Origin: Aedes albopictus
Taxonomy: Eukaryota > Arthropoda > Insecta > Diptera > Culicidae
Direction of reading: 5' to 3'
DNA length: 64,000 nucleotides
Assembly: GCF_035046485.1 (NCBI RefSeq)
Contig: NC_085138.1
Span: 60,245,254-60,309,253 of the forward strand
The translations under genes and the position numbers were made by a program. The number at the start of each line of letters is the position of its first letter. The first letter of the stretch is position 1. Below, one piece after another: positions 1 through 11,140 of this stretch. The notes under the pieces were generated by a model. That model saw only the letters and a list, made by a program, of their open reading frames with translations, was not told the DNA's origin and did not search any database.

Positions 1-1180
1 GAAAACACTGACACAGTAGACACCCGGCATTTTTTTTTCCTAAATCGAGAACCTCTGCTCTCAATCAAACAAGCTGACTGGAGCACCGAGAGGTATTGGT
101 TGGCATTGGATTGCTGCACTCGAGCCATCGACCGTCATCGATACGATGGATGGATGGATGGCTGGATGGACGGATGATTATGATGACGCGGTTACTATAC
201 CTTGGGCCGCCCGGGAATGACCTACATGTCATTCGAGAGTTTGCACGGAAAACTATGTTCCGTAAAACTTTTCCATCAAAAACATATCATCACCAAGCGT
301 TCGTTGTTGAATTGCTTCGGATCGCTGCTCGATGGTTGTGCTGTGTCGGTTTCAACCCGGTTCTGGGCGGTGACTTACCTGAAACAAGCGCGAGAGAAAA
401 CAAGGAAATCGTTTGTTAGAATTAGCGTAATCTAAATTGGGATCATTTTGGGGTGGGGAAAATGTTAATGGGCCGCTGGCGCTGCTGCTGCTGCAGACTG
501 AAGCAGCGCGGCAGCTGCGATGAAACTGATGCAAGCATGAATTGCCCTAATGGGTTGTTTAAAAAGTTCAAATCGTTCAAATTCAATAGAAAGAAAGAGA
601 TGGGGCATCATTTCCGGTAGCGTAACAACCGCGGGCTGTTAATGCGGAGGTGAATTCCAGGCAGATAAAACAAACGAACGAGAGTGAGGAGAACAACGTT
701 GAGAGGGGGAAGAAACAAAAAATTCTGGAGAACACTTAACCCCGTTTATCCGAAGTGCGGTGCGAATCCATTCGACACGTACTTTGCCCACGGGGTCTTT
801 AGACGGGCTCGAGTGAGACGGACCGAGCTTTCGAGTGTGTAATTAATTACAGCGAATTAGATGAAATTACCCACACGTCATTAACGTGCGGCCGACGCAG
901 CGCCGCAGATGAGCGATGGTTTGCTGTGTGCGATTAGAAGGAATGAGGAAATTAATCCGAGCAATTACATCACTTGGCAGTTATGAGCGGTCGGGTTTGG
1001 AACAGAAAATGAAAAACCGGATAAGAAGAAGTCATAATTTCTTTATGGGCAAGTGTTAATGAACTTTTTTTTTCTCATTTTTGATGCAATTTTATAGGAA
1101 TTAGTGATATTGAAATGTACAGATGGAAGAAAAAGTTGGATGAAAAAATGTTAAAAGAGCTGCTTCTAATATTTTTTTTG
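1..1180. other. Unique non-coding DNA with homeodomain-type sites
   Basis: No repeat or convincing exon is visible here. Short frames at 96-435 sit in a GC-richer patch and resemble no family I know. A TAATTAATTAC cluster near 840-850 followed by GAATTAG and CATTAACG is the kind of sequence bound by homeodomain proteins. The stretch could be intron or intergenic DNA with regulatory content. That role is inference; only the sequence motifs are seen. Confidence 0.4.
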
Positions 1181-1239
1181 CTTCATCTTGGCGAGACGTC
1201 CAATTTGGAACAGAGCCTGCTACTCAGTTTAGTGCTCTC
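1181..1239 (+). repeat. Interspersed repeat fragment (SINE/LINE tail type)
   Basis: The block with TTGGCGAGACGTCC followed by TTTGGAACAGAGC recurs in reverse orientation at 8621-8673. The two copies match over about 45 bases with several differences. It resembles the tail of a mosquito retroposon and has no coding content. Confidence 0.5.
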
Positions 1240-1284
1240 AAAATTCTCTGCACAGTGGTTCCTCATTCAATAAAGTTGCAGTTA

Positions 1285-2990
1285 ATGTTCCGTAATAAAT
1301 TCCGGGAGAATTATCAGTGAAAACATTTCCAAAATGAACTTCCGGGGGGATTGCATAAGGAGTGTAGAAATAGCTGGTTTAACACACATGAATAAAACAA
1401 AAAAGGAATTGCAAAAAAATCAGCAAAATTCCGTAAGGTATTCATTAAGTGTCTGGAGAATGCCCGGATGAATTTCATGGAAGAATTTCTGAAGGAGTTC
1501 CTGCAAGAATCTCGCATGGTGTTCTTGGGGGTATCTCGGATGGAAGTCCTGAAGAAATCCTAAAGGATACTTTTCGGTGCATTCTTGAAACAATCCTGAA
1601 AAAAAAAAAAACATTGCGAGTAGAAGCTTCTGAAGGAAAAGAATATATTCCGAGCAAAATTCCTGAAGGGATTGCAGAAGAAATTTCAGCTGAAGTGTCA
1701 GAAGAAAATCATGAAGGAATTCAAGATATAGGTATGGGTGGGGGGGGTGGTTGGGGTTTACACTCGTGAAAGAGCTCCTGTAGGAATCCTCGAAGGAGCT
1801 CTAGGAAGAACTCCTGAAGGAGTTAATGGAGGAATCCCTGAATAAGTTCCTGAAGCAAACGCAAAAAGATTTCCTGAATACAGAATTTCCAAGATGCAGA
1901 AAGAATTTAAGGAAAATCCCAGAAGGAACAACTTCAGGAATCTCAGAAGCAACTACTTTAGCATTCCCAGAAAGAACACCTAGAATAATCAATAAAGGAA
2001 TTTCTGGAAGTAGTCCAAATAGAACTCCTGAGTGAAACCACTAAAAAAAAAACTCCTGAAGGAGTCCCGCAAGGATTTGCTGGATGAGTCTGAGCATGAA
2101 TTCCGGGGACAATACCGAAAAAAAAACACTGAAACTTCTTTGAGATTCTCATCACAAAGAGTTCTTGAAACAATGCTGGAAAGGAACTTCTGGATAAATT
2201 AAGGAAGGAACTTCTGGAGGACTCATACAGAAATCCCCAAGTGAAATTTCTGAAGGTATTGCAGAAGAAATCCTTGCTGAAAATCACGAAGGAATACCAG
2301 ACATAGCTATGGGAGGAACTCGTGACAGAGCTCCTGGAGGAATCCTCAAATCTCGCTTTTTGTACTCAGCATTGGCGTGGTGCTGACGCAGGTAGTCAAC
2401 CGCGCGAGTTACGGAAGGTTCAGGAAATCCCAAAAGGAATAGCTTGAGGACTCTCGGAAGCAGCTACTTGAGGAATTCCAGAAGAAAAAAAAAACACCTA
2501 AAGGAATCTAGGAAGGAATTTCAGAAATAGAACCCCTTGGGAAGCTATTAATAGAATTTCTGCAGGAATCCCACAAGGATTTCCTGGATGAAACTTAAAC
2601 AGAATTCCAGAGGATCGGAAGAAATCTCGGAAGAAGTTTCTGATGGAATTCCTAAAAGAACCTCTTCAAAATTCTCATAAAAAACTTCAGGAATCATCTC
2701 AGAGGGAACTTATGAAGGAATCCTGAATAAAACCTATAAAAATCTCTGAAGGAGCCCCTTGACGAGTCAGCATAGAACTCCTGGAGGAGTCTTGAAATAC
2801 ATTTGTAGAGAAACCACGGAAGGAATTCCTGTAGCTACCCTTGAAAGAATTCCTGAGGGAATCTCAGAAGAAATCCCCGGGGGAATATCGGAACAAATTC
2901 CTAGAGGAATTTTGGAAGGAACTCCTGTTAAAACTTATAACAACTCCAAAAGGAATACAGGAAGGAACTCCTGTTTGCTTTTCACTGTTT
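1285..2990 (+). repeat. Degenerate 12-bp tandem repeat array
   Basis: Units of about 12 bp with consensus RGAATYYCNGRA follow one another through this stretch. Nine consecutive in-phase units can be read from 2822 to 2929. Translation gives a 4-residue rhythm (GISE, EIPG, GISE, QIPR), which explains the open frames at 1449-1769 and 2759-2995; these are not genes. All units point the same way, with purine-rich GGAAT on the plus strand. A foreign MITE fragment interrupts the array near 2350-2421. Confidence 0.75.
2350..2421 (-). mobile_element. Truncated piggyBac-type MITE end
   Basis: The stretch ends in CGCGCGAGTTACGGAAGG. This is the reverse complement of the left terminus of the 43481-43603 element and is close to that of the 8725-11471 element. 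The opposite terminus is not seen, and the base run after the end is TTCA rather than TTAA. It is therefore probably a broken copy inside the 12-bp array. Confidence 0.5.
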
Positions 2991-3180
2991 TATAAATCGA
3001 TGGAAAAGAATCTTCAAAAAAAGTTTGAAGCTTTTGACCATCTTGAGCTACTTGTAAAATATTGTGGCTGAAAGTCAGAAAAAGAGTAAAACAATAAAAA
3101 AATCGAAGAGAAAGGCTTTTGAAAAACTGAAATTATGTTATGTCTAACATTAGACTGTTTCAGAAATTTTAAATACACTC

Positions 3181-3294
3181 ACCAAGCCTTTAGTCGCATC
3201 GTGCTGAGGAGCGCGGGTTCGATTCCCGCCGCAGCTGTCAGGAAAAGTTTTCGGCTGTGCCACTGGGCGTTGCATGCTAGTCCGTTGTCTAGTG
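3181..3294 (+). mobile_element. tRNA-derived SINE fragment
   Basis: A pol III B-box (GGTTCGATTCCCGCC) at about 3209-3225 is followed by a SINE body with the CACTGGGCGTTGCATGC and TCCGTTGTCTAG motifs. The same body motifs occur in the SINEs at 5460, 15168, 40650 and 57488. The 3' part is cut by the TIR element that starts at 3297. Confidence 0.6.
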
Positions 3295-3296
3295 TA

Positions 3297-4230
3297 CCGT
3301 ATGCGTGATAATGTTTGCACCATCGTCAAATAAAATTCCAGTTTGACTTGTGAAGACAATGTATTGGTTTTATTTGCAGGCATTTAAGCTATTAATCATA
3401 TCCTAGTAGGCTGTGAATAAAAAGTGTTGATTTTCTTAGTTTTACACTTGCATAATGACTAAGTGGCAACCTAGCTCGTGATTTGTCCACGCGCAAATGT
3501 CGAAAAGTATCCGTGGTAGTGTCAAAGTCAAGATTAACAATTTTTGAATTTATTTTTTTATTTTGGCATTGCATAATGGTGTAGACATTGACACACAAAC
3601 AAAAGTTATAATAACTATTGATTCTGGAATTTGGTACGGATCGATAGTTTTTCGGAAATCGAAAAAAACGGAGGTTGCGTTCGGGCAAATTCAAGACTTT
3701 CTTATATGGCGCTACTCGTAGCTCCTGGATGCCATTGGTAATAATGTAAGTTTTTTTTCTATGGTCGAAGGATCATAAAGGCCACCGTAATTTTCCTTTT
3801 CGATATGCCATGCCGTTAAGTCGCTGATTTCGCATTTCTTTGCCATTTTTCTCATTGAGCGCATATAATTCACCCAAATCTTATTTTTGGTGGCAGCGAT
3901 AGCTTTCTTAATCCATGTTAACCTTGGACGACCAGTGGACACCTTCGGGAATAGTTGCCCTTGCTTTTTTTCGGTCGAAGACTGTTTTACGGTTCTCCTG
4001 AACACTCCTGAAATGTCTTTTTTAACATTTGCGCGTGGACAAGTCCCGACTACCGCTGCTACCCCTACATGGTGCAAATTTTAAACTTAAGAAATCGAAT
4101 TTTTTTTACCCGCAACCTACTGTGATATGAGTTAGAGCTTACGTACATGCAATAAAAACCAAGACATTGTGTGTACAGGTGATATGGGTACCTTATTTGT
4201 ACGATGGTGCAAACATTATCACGCATACGG
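3297..4230. mobile_element. TA-flanked 934-bp TIR element, family unknown
   Basis: Positions 3295-3326 and 4201-4232 are perfect 32-bp inverted repeats, including a TA on each side that fits a TA target duplication. The terminus therefore begins CCGTATGCGTGATAATG. Weaker inverted similarity continues inward to about 3380 and back to 4150. A second internal inverted pair (TGTCCACGCGCAAATGT) lies at 3485-3501 and 4026-4042. The element sits in the tail of a SINE. TA duplication suggests the Tc1/mariner/pogo group. It holds one 121-codon frame that I do not recognise. Confidence 0.7.
3712..4077 (-). other. Unrecognised 121-codon open frame inside TIR element
   Basis: This frame runs on the minus strand inside the 3297-4230 element. 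The product would be basic and Lys/Arg-rich, with a GRPRLTWIKKA stretch in the middle. It has no DDE/D catalytic pattern, no zinc-finger cysteine set, and is far shorter than a mariner or pogo transposase of about 340 residues or more. It may be a transposase remnant or a chance frame. I cannot assign a function. Confidence 0.15.
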
Positions 4231-4239
4231 TAGTGCTTC

Positions 4240-5459
4240 CTTCAAAGAGCAAATAGCTCACTGGAATGCATTAAACGTGTCCGTGTCTTTTTATTTAATA
4301 AAATGAATCTGTTTGATGATTTCTACCATCTTTCTTCACAATACAGCATATTGTGCTCTAGATTTTTGTATTTCCTTTCAATTGTCATGATATTTTGAAG
4401 AACAGTCGAGTTATCGAACAATTAACTTCATTCTCCAAATTTTAATTTGCACAAAGGTGTTTTTTAATGATTTCAACATTATTTATCACTAAATGCCTAA
4501 AATTATCTAACTTTTATCATATTCGCTTTCTTACCAAGTTGCCTAAGAAATGCCTTCATCAAAACCTGGGAAAAAATGATGAAGGCATTTCCACCACTTT
4601 TTTTCTGACATCATGTTTCTTATTTTTTGAGGATTTCTACGAAATATAAAAACTACCACACAGTTTCTTAGCTATTCTGAACACTTTTCATTGAAATAAA
4701 TTTATTTTTTTTTCAGTCCATTCGTTCCTCCAAATGGCTAAGTTTGTCATACCATAAAAATAATGCAGTAAGCAGTATTAAAGACATTCGTTTGCTTAAC
4801 GTTTGTCGCTGCCTGTGTTGTTGAGAAATTTGAAACAAAAATTTTTGCATTGAGTAGATCCGTAATGAAGGTTCTTGATCAAATATTGCAGTGAAAATTA
4901 CTTTTACCAATCGAGGAATATTTTTCTTATCGACACAGTAACTTTCTTTGTATTTGGAACTTGTATATTTTATTTTTGAGATTTTTTTTCCTTTTCTACT
5001 ATGATATATTTTTTACCACTTTGCACAACTTCAAAATTTAATCATCTAGTTTTCAGAGCTCTAGAGGATAGACTTTTACACGAAACATCAACAAAGTTTG
5101 TATTATTTGCTTCGTTAGAATATTTACTATAACAGCTTGGAGAAACTTTTTTTGGATATTGTGCACAAATTGAAATGGCAGTCAATGGTTAGTGTATTTA
5201 TAATTTCTGAAACAGTCTATAGATCCGCGATGAAGGTTACTCTCAGTTTTTATGTTCTTTAAGTCTTACAAATACCCTCAAATATCGTCGAAGACATCAT
5301 TACAATCCAACAAACCGTTTTTGGGTTATGATTTTTTGAAGAAGAAAATTAGCATTTTTTCACACGCCCTTTTAAAAAGTGAGATGAGCAAAAATGGTTA
5401 TGTATTGATGCAAAAGTAAATAATGCGCGATGAACAAAACCTCTTTCAAATGTTTACGA
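4240..5459. other. AT-rich DNA, nothing recognised
   Basis: This is strongly AT-rich sequence with T- and A-runs and only short frames. I see no inverted repeat, tRNA-like head or tandem array. Confidence 0.4.
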
Positions 5460-5665
5460 AGGCTTCGTGGTCGTACGGTTAGGGGCGTCAGTCGTCTAGC
5501 CGTCTCGTGTGGGTTCGATTCCCGATCCAGTCGGTGAAAACTTTTCGTGAAACGAAAAATTCTCCACTGGACTCCTGGGTGTTTCATGTGTTGTCCGTTA
5601 TCTCATATTAGTGCTCGTTAAGTCTGTGCAACCTCTAATTCAAGACGGTGTAGTGTCTTTTTTAA
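5460..5665 (+). mobile_element. tRNA-derived SINE
   Basis: The head carries an A-box-like GTGGTCGTACGGTTAGG and a B-box GGGTTCGATTCCCG. It is followed by the body motifs AACTTTTCGTGA, TCTCCACTGGACTCC and a 3' GACGGTGTAGTGTC before a T run. The same family, reversed, is at 15168-15380 and 40650-40828. It is not a functional tRNA, because the 3' side does not pair with the 5' acceptor strand. Confidence 0.7.
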
Positions 5666-5700
5666 TCAAGTCAAATATGACATATTTTTTGTGTTTTGGG

Positions 5701-5830
5701 CACGAAATGCTGTACAGAGAAAGCAGATAGAAAGATACAAAGTAGGAAGAAAGGGACAAGCTAGAGATCGAACCCAGGACCTTCTGCACACGAACCAGAA
5801 GCGGTAGCCATTAGACCACCAAGCTCGCCA
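5701..5830 (-). mobile_element. tRNA-derived SINE, second family
   Basis: Read on the minus strand, the head is GAGCTTGGTGGTCTAATGGC with a B-box CTGGGTTCGATCTC, then a body with TTTGTATCTTTCTATC. A related plus-strand copy lies at 52205-52325. The two SINEs at 5460-5830 are nearly adjacent and in opposite orientation. Confidence 0.6.
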
Positions 5831-7000
5831 TCTTAATGCGTTGTATCATTGTATTTTGACAGACTCCAAAAAAGCGTATTACAGTTGATTTGACCCTTTT
5901 GTTCCTGTTAATATCGCTACTTTCCAATCGACTACTCTATGCTGTGCACATTTTATACTGGAATTTCTGGTCAAACTTCTGGAAGAACTGAATCAGCTCC
6001 AAAATTATTATTGAGAACTTCTTCATAAACCATAAGGGATATTTAGCTGAAATTAGGACAAAATCGTACAGGTCATCCGAAAGAAATGTATGTATTATGG
6101 TGTAAGTGGAAAACATATTGGGAAAATTTATTTCAAGAAAATTATGTACAGTAGACGTGCTGACAAAATTTACCACGAAACATTCACAACAATTCATGAA
6201 AAGACTGTATTCTTGGAGAAACTACTTTTCGTTTGTCAGAAATCCAGACGTTTTATCTACATTCCCTTTTCAAAAGTTTCTTCTAGTATTCCACCAAAAA
6301 TTTCGAAGATCCAGCAGCAAACTTGATGAGTCAAGGTTTGATTATTGCTAACACCAATAGTAATACGTCAACTTGATATAGCTAAATAAAACTGGGTGTA
6401 TATTTTTTTTAGTATAGTGTATCAGCTTTACCTGAAATTCTATTAAAATAATAAGAATTGGATTTCTGGCTTAACTTTTCTTGAAATTCCAAGAAATCGT
6501 TTTTGTATCAACTTTAAGGGATTTTTTAAAGAATAATGGCCGAAAATTTATCCAACTACTTCAAGGGATGTCTTTCTGCACTTCTTTAGAAATTTCGCTA
6601 GAAATACAGAAATGTACATATATCCTTAACAATATCTCTAAACGTCCATTGGCAAATTTTCAAAACAAAAAAAACTGAAAGTTTTGACATATTTTTAGAA
6701 TTTTTTTAAGAATCACCAAAACTGATAAAAAAAAACTCCAGATAGTTACAACCAACTATCCAAATAGAAACGACGTTGAAGAGCTTAGTCAGAAAATTAC
6801 CAAAAAAAACTACAAAACTTATCCCAAGATTCTGCGAAAAATCATCTCAAGAAATTTGCAAGAAATTTCTCTAAGTTTTTAAATTATTGTGTTTAAAACT
6901 TTCTGAAAAATATTCTTATCTGTTTTGATCTAGCTAAATGCTGCTAATTTATCTTATTGTAATTGTAAAAAACCTTACCATCAAGAATTAAACAATTCCC
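5831..7000. other. AT-rich DNA with faint 12-bp-repeat character
   Basis: Phrases such as GGAATTTCTGGTC and CTTCTGGAAGAAC recur loosely, suggesting a decayed relative of the 12-bp array. No clear phase is left. Frames at 5937-6351 are short and look like chance. Confidence 0.3.
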
Positions 7001-8190
7001 TGGAATTTGATTTGAAACCTTAATTTTTGCGACCAAATGAATGCAGCCAGTTACGGCGAGAAGAGCACGACATCCAGCATCGTCCAGTATTTACAATGTT
7101 GCACACAACTTTTAAACTCGCAATTATCGTGTAAGTAAAACCACATTAAAAGCACCAATCGTATCTTCTAACAAATGGGAAACCACTATTTACAGTGTCG
7201 TGTGCCTTTCAGCGCAGGAACGCGACTGCAATTACTCCACAAAATCGCTAAATGAAAGTCATTTCATTAAAATCCTTAAACCGGCGATGCATCATCCGGT
7301 TTCTTGGTGCGCGCTTAGCCACCAGATAAGAACATCGCTGCTTTGCTTACTTCCACAAGACTTCACTACACAGTCTATTGCGGGGCCCCCAGACTGCACG
7401 CGCTCGCGCAATCATTCGCACACATTTAGGTATGCAAATTAGAGACGGTCCGGTTGATCCCAACATATGTTAGCTTGGCTCTTGCATGCGCTGCTGCAGC
7501 ACATACGGAAGGCGGCGACATTTTCTGGAGCCGAATCGGACAACCGGTGAAAAGATCTTTTCACCGGCGCGGCGCGCCTCTGTAACCAACGTTGCGTTGT
7601 GTCGTCGTTGTCGCCAATCTCCTAGGTGACAAAGTCATTTTTCTTGCAAGACCTCAACAGCAATAAGGACGCAATTCTAAGGTTCGGATTTCACTTGGTC
7701 GGTTGGTTGACTGGCGGCGCGCGCAACTGTAATCTCTTGGCTTGCGCAGTTGAATTTATTACGTTTATTAAGTTGATTAATTAAAATTTGTTGCCTGTGC
7801 AGTTCTGTGTGTGCCCAGTCAGTGTGCTCTGATTGCTTCTCAGGCAGCGAGTCAGCCAGCCAGCCGGTTGGTCGTCGGCCATCCGTGAAGTGACTTTCCT
7901 CATGCGAGGAAGGCGGACAATAAATTAGTCTCATGTGTGATGCTGGAGCGTTGATAAGGCATTGCATTGGTTTCACTGGGCTGCAATTACAAAGTGTCCG
8001 AGGTCAAACTAGATGGACAAACGGTTTGCCTGCATTCCGGGTGACCCATTAGCTTTTTCTTATGCAGATTGTAGCTGATGGGCTAATCGGGAGTCTCATT
8101 CATCGGTTAACTGATAGCCGATAGTGAAATAACTGTAGAAGTGTAGAACTAACCTAATGAAAGCTTCATTTTTGGAAAATTCATTTAAAG
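7001..8190. other. GC-richer unique island
   Basis: Base composition rises and no repeat is visible. The island contains GC clusters around 7560-7620, a perfect 24-bp palindrome and a TTGATTAATTAAAAT homeodomain-type cluster near 7774-7788. Frames at 7200-7442 and 7677-7976 have no recognisable domain. It is a candidate conserved non-coding or regulatory segment. Confidence 0.35.
7544..7567. repeat. Perfect 24-bp palindrome
   Basis: The half-site CCGGTGAAAAGA is followed directly by its exact reverse complement. There is no loop, so it is either a two-fold protein site or a chance palindrome. It lies at the edge of the GC-rich core of the island. Confidence 0.8.
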
Positions 8191-8193
8191 ACA

Positions 8194-8276
8194 TTAACCT
8201 TCACGTACCCGACCCGTTTGACGAAATGCCAGCATTTTGAAAATGAGTTGTCGGGGGTCGGATACGTGAAGATTAA
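8194..8276. mobile_element. Short TTAA-flanked MITE
   Basis: The 83-bp segment starts TTAACCTTCACGTACCCGAC and ends with the near-complement GTCGGATACGTGAAGATTAA. The TTAA on each side is the duplication type used by piggyBac elements. Internal sequence is non-coding. Confidence 0.65.
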
Positions 8277-8484
8277 ATAACATTTCTTTAGAACTGACGT
8301 TCCTGTGGTGTAGTTGTCCACGCTTTCGCTGCATAAGAATCGTCATGATTTTATTTCTTAGCCACCACCATAATCTTTCAGTCGTGCCTTTATTGATTTT
8401 TTCAAACATCAATTGAAACAGAGAGCCTGTAGTTGAAATATCCTAGACTTTCATGCTCACAGTTAATAACTGTGTAAGTGCCTC

Positions 8485-8617
8485 ACCCAAGTAACATTTT
8501 TTAGTAAAATAGAATAGAAAAGGTTCTTAGAACCATCATAAAATAAAAGGTAGAGGGTTTTATGACGGTTCTCAAAACGCATACAAAACTGATTAGGCAT
8601 CAAAATGTTACATGGGT
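8485..8617. mobile_element. MITE with CCCAAGTAACATTTT ends
   Basis: The ends CCCAAGTAACATTTT and AAAATGTTACATGGG are inverted repeats. The middle has GGTTCTTAGAACC and TTTTATGACGGTTCT. A relative at 52054-52168 shares both the ends and the TTTTATGACGGTTCT core, which confirms a dispersed family. Confidence 0.7.
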
Positions 8618-8620
8618 AAA

Positions 8621-8673
8621 AACACCAAGCTAAGAAGCATGCTCTGTTCCAAATGGGACGTCACGCCAAGAAG
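8621..8673 (-). repeat. Interspersed repeat fragment, reverse copy
   Basis: This is the reverse-complement relative of the block at 1181-1239, with GCTCTGTTCCAAATGGGACG. It directly follows the MITE at 8485-8617. Confidence 0.5.
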
Positions 8674-9375
8674 AACGAATTTATGTTCCCGTCCTAGTCA
8701 GGTCAAACATTCAATCGACCTCTATTAACCTTCCAGTACTCGCGCCTATTTTTGTAACGCGAGTAGTCGCGCGTTGTACTTTGTACAACACCCATACATT
8801 CTGAAATATCTAAGGATCCTGATTGTTTGGAGGAGGACTGTCTTCGGCAAAGTTGTTGTAAATTTCATGGGCTACTTGATGCTGACAAAGTTGATTCGTA
8901 ATACGTCCACTAGGCGGCGCTAGTGAGCAATATCATGTTTTATCTTATATCTCAGGATCCTGATGTCTTAGAAAGATGGTGTCTTCGGCAATGTTGTTTG
9001 GTAGGTAAACGGTTTACAGATTATTGGCCGTTTAATTGGAAATTCCACCACTAGACGGCGCTAGTGAGCAAATAAACTTTATATCCCATGTATCTCGGGA
9101 ACCTGATAACTTAGAAAGATGGTGTCTTCGACAAAGTTGTTTGGTAGGTCAAGTACTTACGGATGATTCGCAGTTTAATTTAAAATTTCATCACTTGGCG
9201 GCGCTAGTGAGCACGTAAATATTATATATTATGTATCTCTGGACCCTTATTACTTAGAAAGATAGTATCTTCGGCAAAGAAGTTTGGTATATCAAGGGCT
9301 TATAGATGAGTGACAGTTGCGCTAGTGAGCATGTAAATTTTTAATCTCATGTAGCTCAGGATCCCGATTAAAACG

Positions 9376-9520
9376 GCACGGGACACTGTCTTCAGCCAGA
9401 GGCTGTACAGACTGAACAGAAATTAACACTAGACCATGGACACGACATACATTACATGCACCAGTGGATAGCATGGTGCGGTTACACGCTTGGTAACGCT
9501 AACCGAACGGCCACGAAGCT
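9376..9520 (-). mobile_element. Decayed tRNA-derived SINE inside satellite
   Basis: The phrases GTCTTCAGCCAGAGGCTGTAC, split by differences, and CGGCCACGAAGCTCC match the minus-strand SINE family at 15168-15380. The central part is short, so the copy has an internal deletion. It interrupts a satellite unit. Confidence 0.55.
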
Positions 9521-9683
9521 CCACTTTACTCAGAAAGATGGTGACTTCGGCAAAGTTGTTTGGTAGATCAAAGACCAAATGGAGGAAAAGTTACCTCTCG
9601 TGCCGACCTTCTAAAAGATCGAAAACTTACAGATAGTTGTCCGTTTTAATCGTAATTTCACCACTAGATGACGCTTACCTTGC

Positions 9684-9898
9684 CACACCGAGAAAAATTT
9701 CTACTCAATGACTGAGTTGGCCTTACTCAGAAATCGAGAAATCCTTTGTTTTCTTACTCAGTTTCGGCTAAAAGTGGGACAACCCATTGGCAATGGGTTG
9801 TCCCACTTTTAACGGAAACTGAGTAAGAAAACAAAGGATTTTTCGATTTCTGAGTAAGGCCAACTCAGCCTCTGAGTTGAAATTTTTCCCTGTGCACT
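9684..9898. mobile_element. Near-perfect hairpin MITE
   Basis: The two ~105-bp arms are almost exact complements around a centre at 9790. They include CACTTTTA on both sides of CCCATTG/CAATGGG. The outer ends read CACACCGAGAAAAATTT and AAATTTTTCCCTGTG. The 14-bp CACTAGATGACGCT stands on both sides (9662-9675 and 9895-9908), which may be a target duplication. It lies inside the satellite array. Confidence 0.75.
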
Positions 9899-10429
9899 AG
9901 ATGACGCTAGTGAACATAAAAAAAATGTGTATGCAATAGTTCTCAGGATCCTGGTTACTAGAAGAGAGATGGCGGTTTCGGTAAAGTTGTCAAATAGGTG
10001 CATTTGGTTGATGGGTCGTTAAAATCAATATTTCGCCAGTAAGTGGTGCTAATGAGTCTGCAAATTTTATATCTTATATATCTCCGAGTCTGATTACCTG
10101 GGAAGTTGATATCTTTGGCAAGGTTGGTTGGTAGATCAAGGGCTTTCAGTTGATTGACCATTTGATTCGTGCTTCTGCCACCAGAAGACGCTAGTTGTAA
10201 ATTTGCAAAAGCATGTACGTGTTATTATTCATCTAGAAAAAAAATCAACGAGCTGTAAATTTTTATACTTCCGAAAGTTTTCAAAATTTGAAAATAACAA
10301 AACTAGTTGATTATAATTTGTTTAAATTTGCACTTGACTGATTAATTTTACATGAAGTTAATGCGCTTAGTAAAATATACAATATCTGACCGTCGTATTT
10401 CAATATACTCTATCTTAAGGTTGTCAATG

Positions 10430-11140
10430 TCACGGGATAAGTACATCCATCCTTTATCCATCAAACAACAATGTCGAAGACATCATCTTTGTAAGTAATC
10501 AGGATCTTGAGATATATGAGGTATAAAATGGGAATGCTCACTAGTGCCACCTGAATGTGAAATTGCACGTCATATTTGTCTTCATCAGTTAGTGTTTGAT
10601 CTACTAAACAACTTTTCAGAAGACACCATCTTTCTAAGTAATCAGGGTCCTGAGACACATGAGTTATAAAATTTGAATACCCACTAGCGCCACCTAGATG
10701 TGGAGTTTCAAATCATACGGTTCTCCATCAGTTAGTGTTCGATCTACTAAACAACTTTGCTGAAGACATCATCTTTCTAAGTAATCAGGATCTCGAGATA
10801 TATGAGTTATAATATTTGAGTACTCACTTGCGCCATCTGGATGTGGAATTCCACATCATACTTGTCTTCATCAGTTAGTGTTTGATCTACTAAACAACTT
10901 TGCAGAAGACACCATCTTTCTAAGTAATCAGGGTCCTGAGATGTAGGAGTTATAAAATTTCAATACCCACTAGCGCCACCTAGATGTGGAGTTTCAAACC
11001 AAACGGCTCTCCATCAGTTAGTGTTTAACCAACCAAACAACTTTGCCGAAGACACCATCTTTCTAAGTACTCAGGATCCTGAGTTATATGGGATATAAAA
11101 ATTACATGCTCACTAGCGCCGCCTATCGGTTGAAATCTGA
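10430..11140 (-). repeat. ~143-bp satellite, minus-oriented array
   Basis: About five units occur in reverse orientation, with GAAGACACCATCTTTCTAAG, AATCAGGATC and CACTAGCGCCACCTAGATG as markers. AATCAGG positions near 10497, 10640, 10784 and 10926 give about 143 bp. These units are more alike to each other than those of the plus array. Confidence 0.8.

Larger units (their letters stand above)
8814..10200 (+). repeat. ~143-bp satellite, plus-oriented array
   Basis: About seven diverged units are marked by GGATCCTGAT, AGAAAGATGGTGTCTTCGG, CAAAGTTGTTTGGTAG and CACTAGGCGGCGCTAGTGAG. Starts near 8814, 8954, 9097 and 9240 give a spacing of about 140-145 bp. The units near 9375 and 9680 are broken by insertions. 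Confidence 0.8.

Noticed and set aside
1251..1257. Another CACAGTG heptamer as a recombination signal
   Set aside because: No nonamer-like ACAAAAACC follows at 12 or 23 bp and there is no paired end, so it is a chance heptamer.
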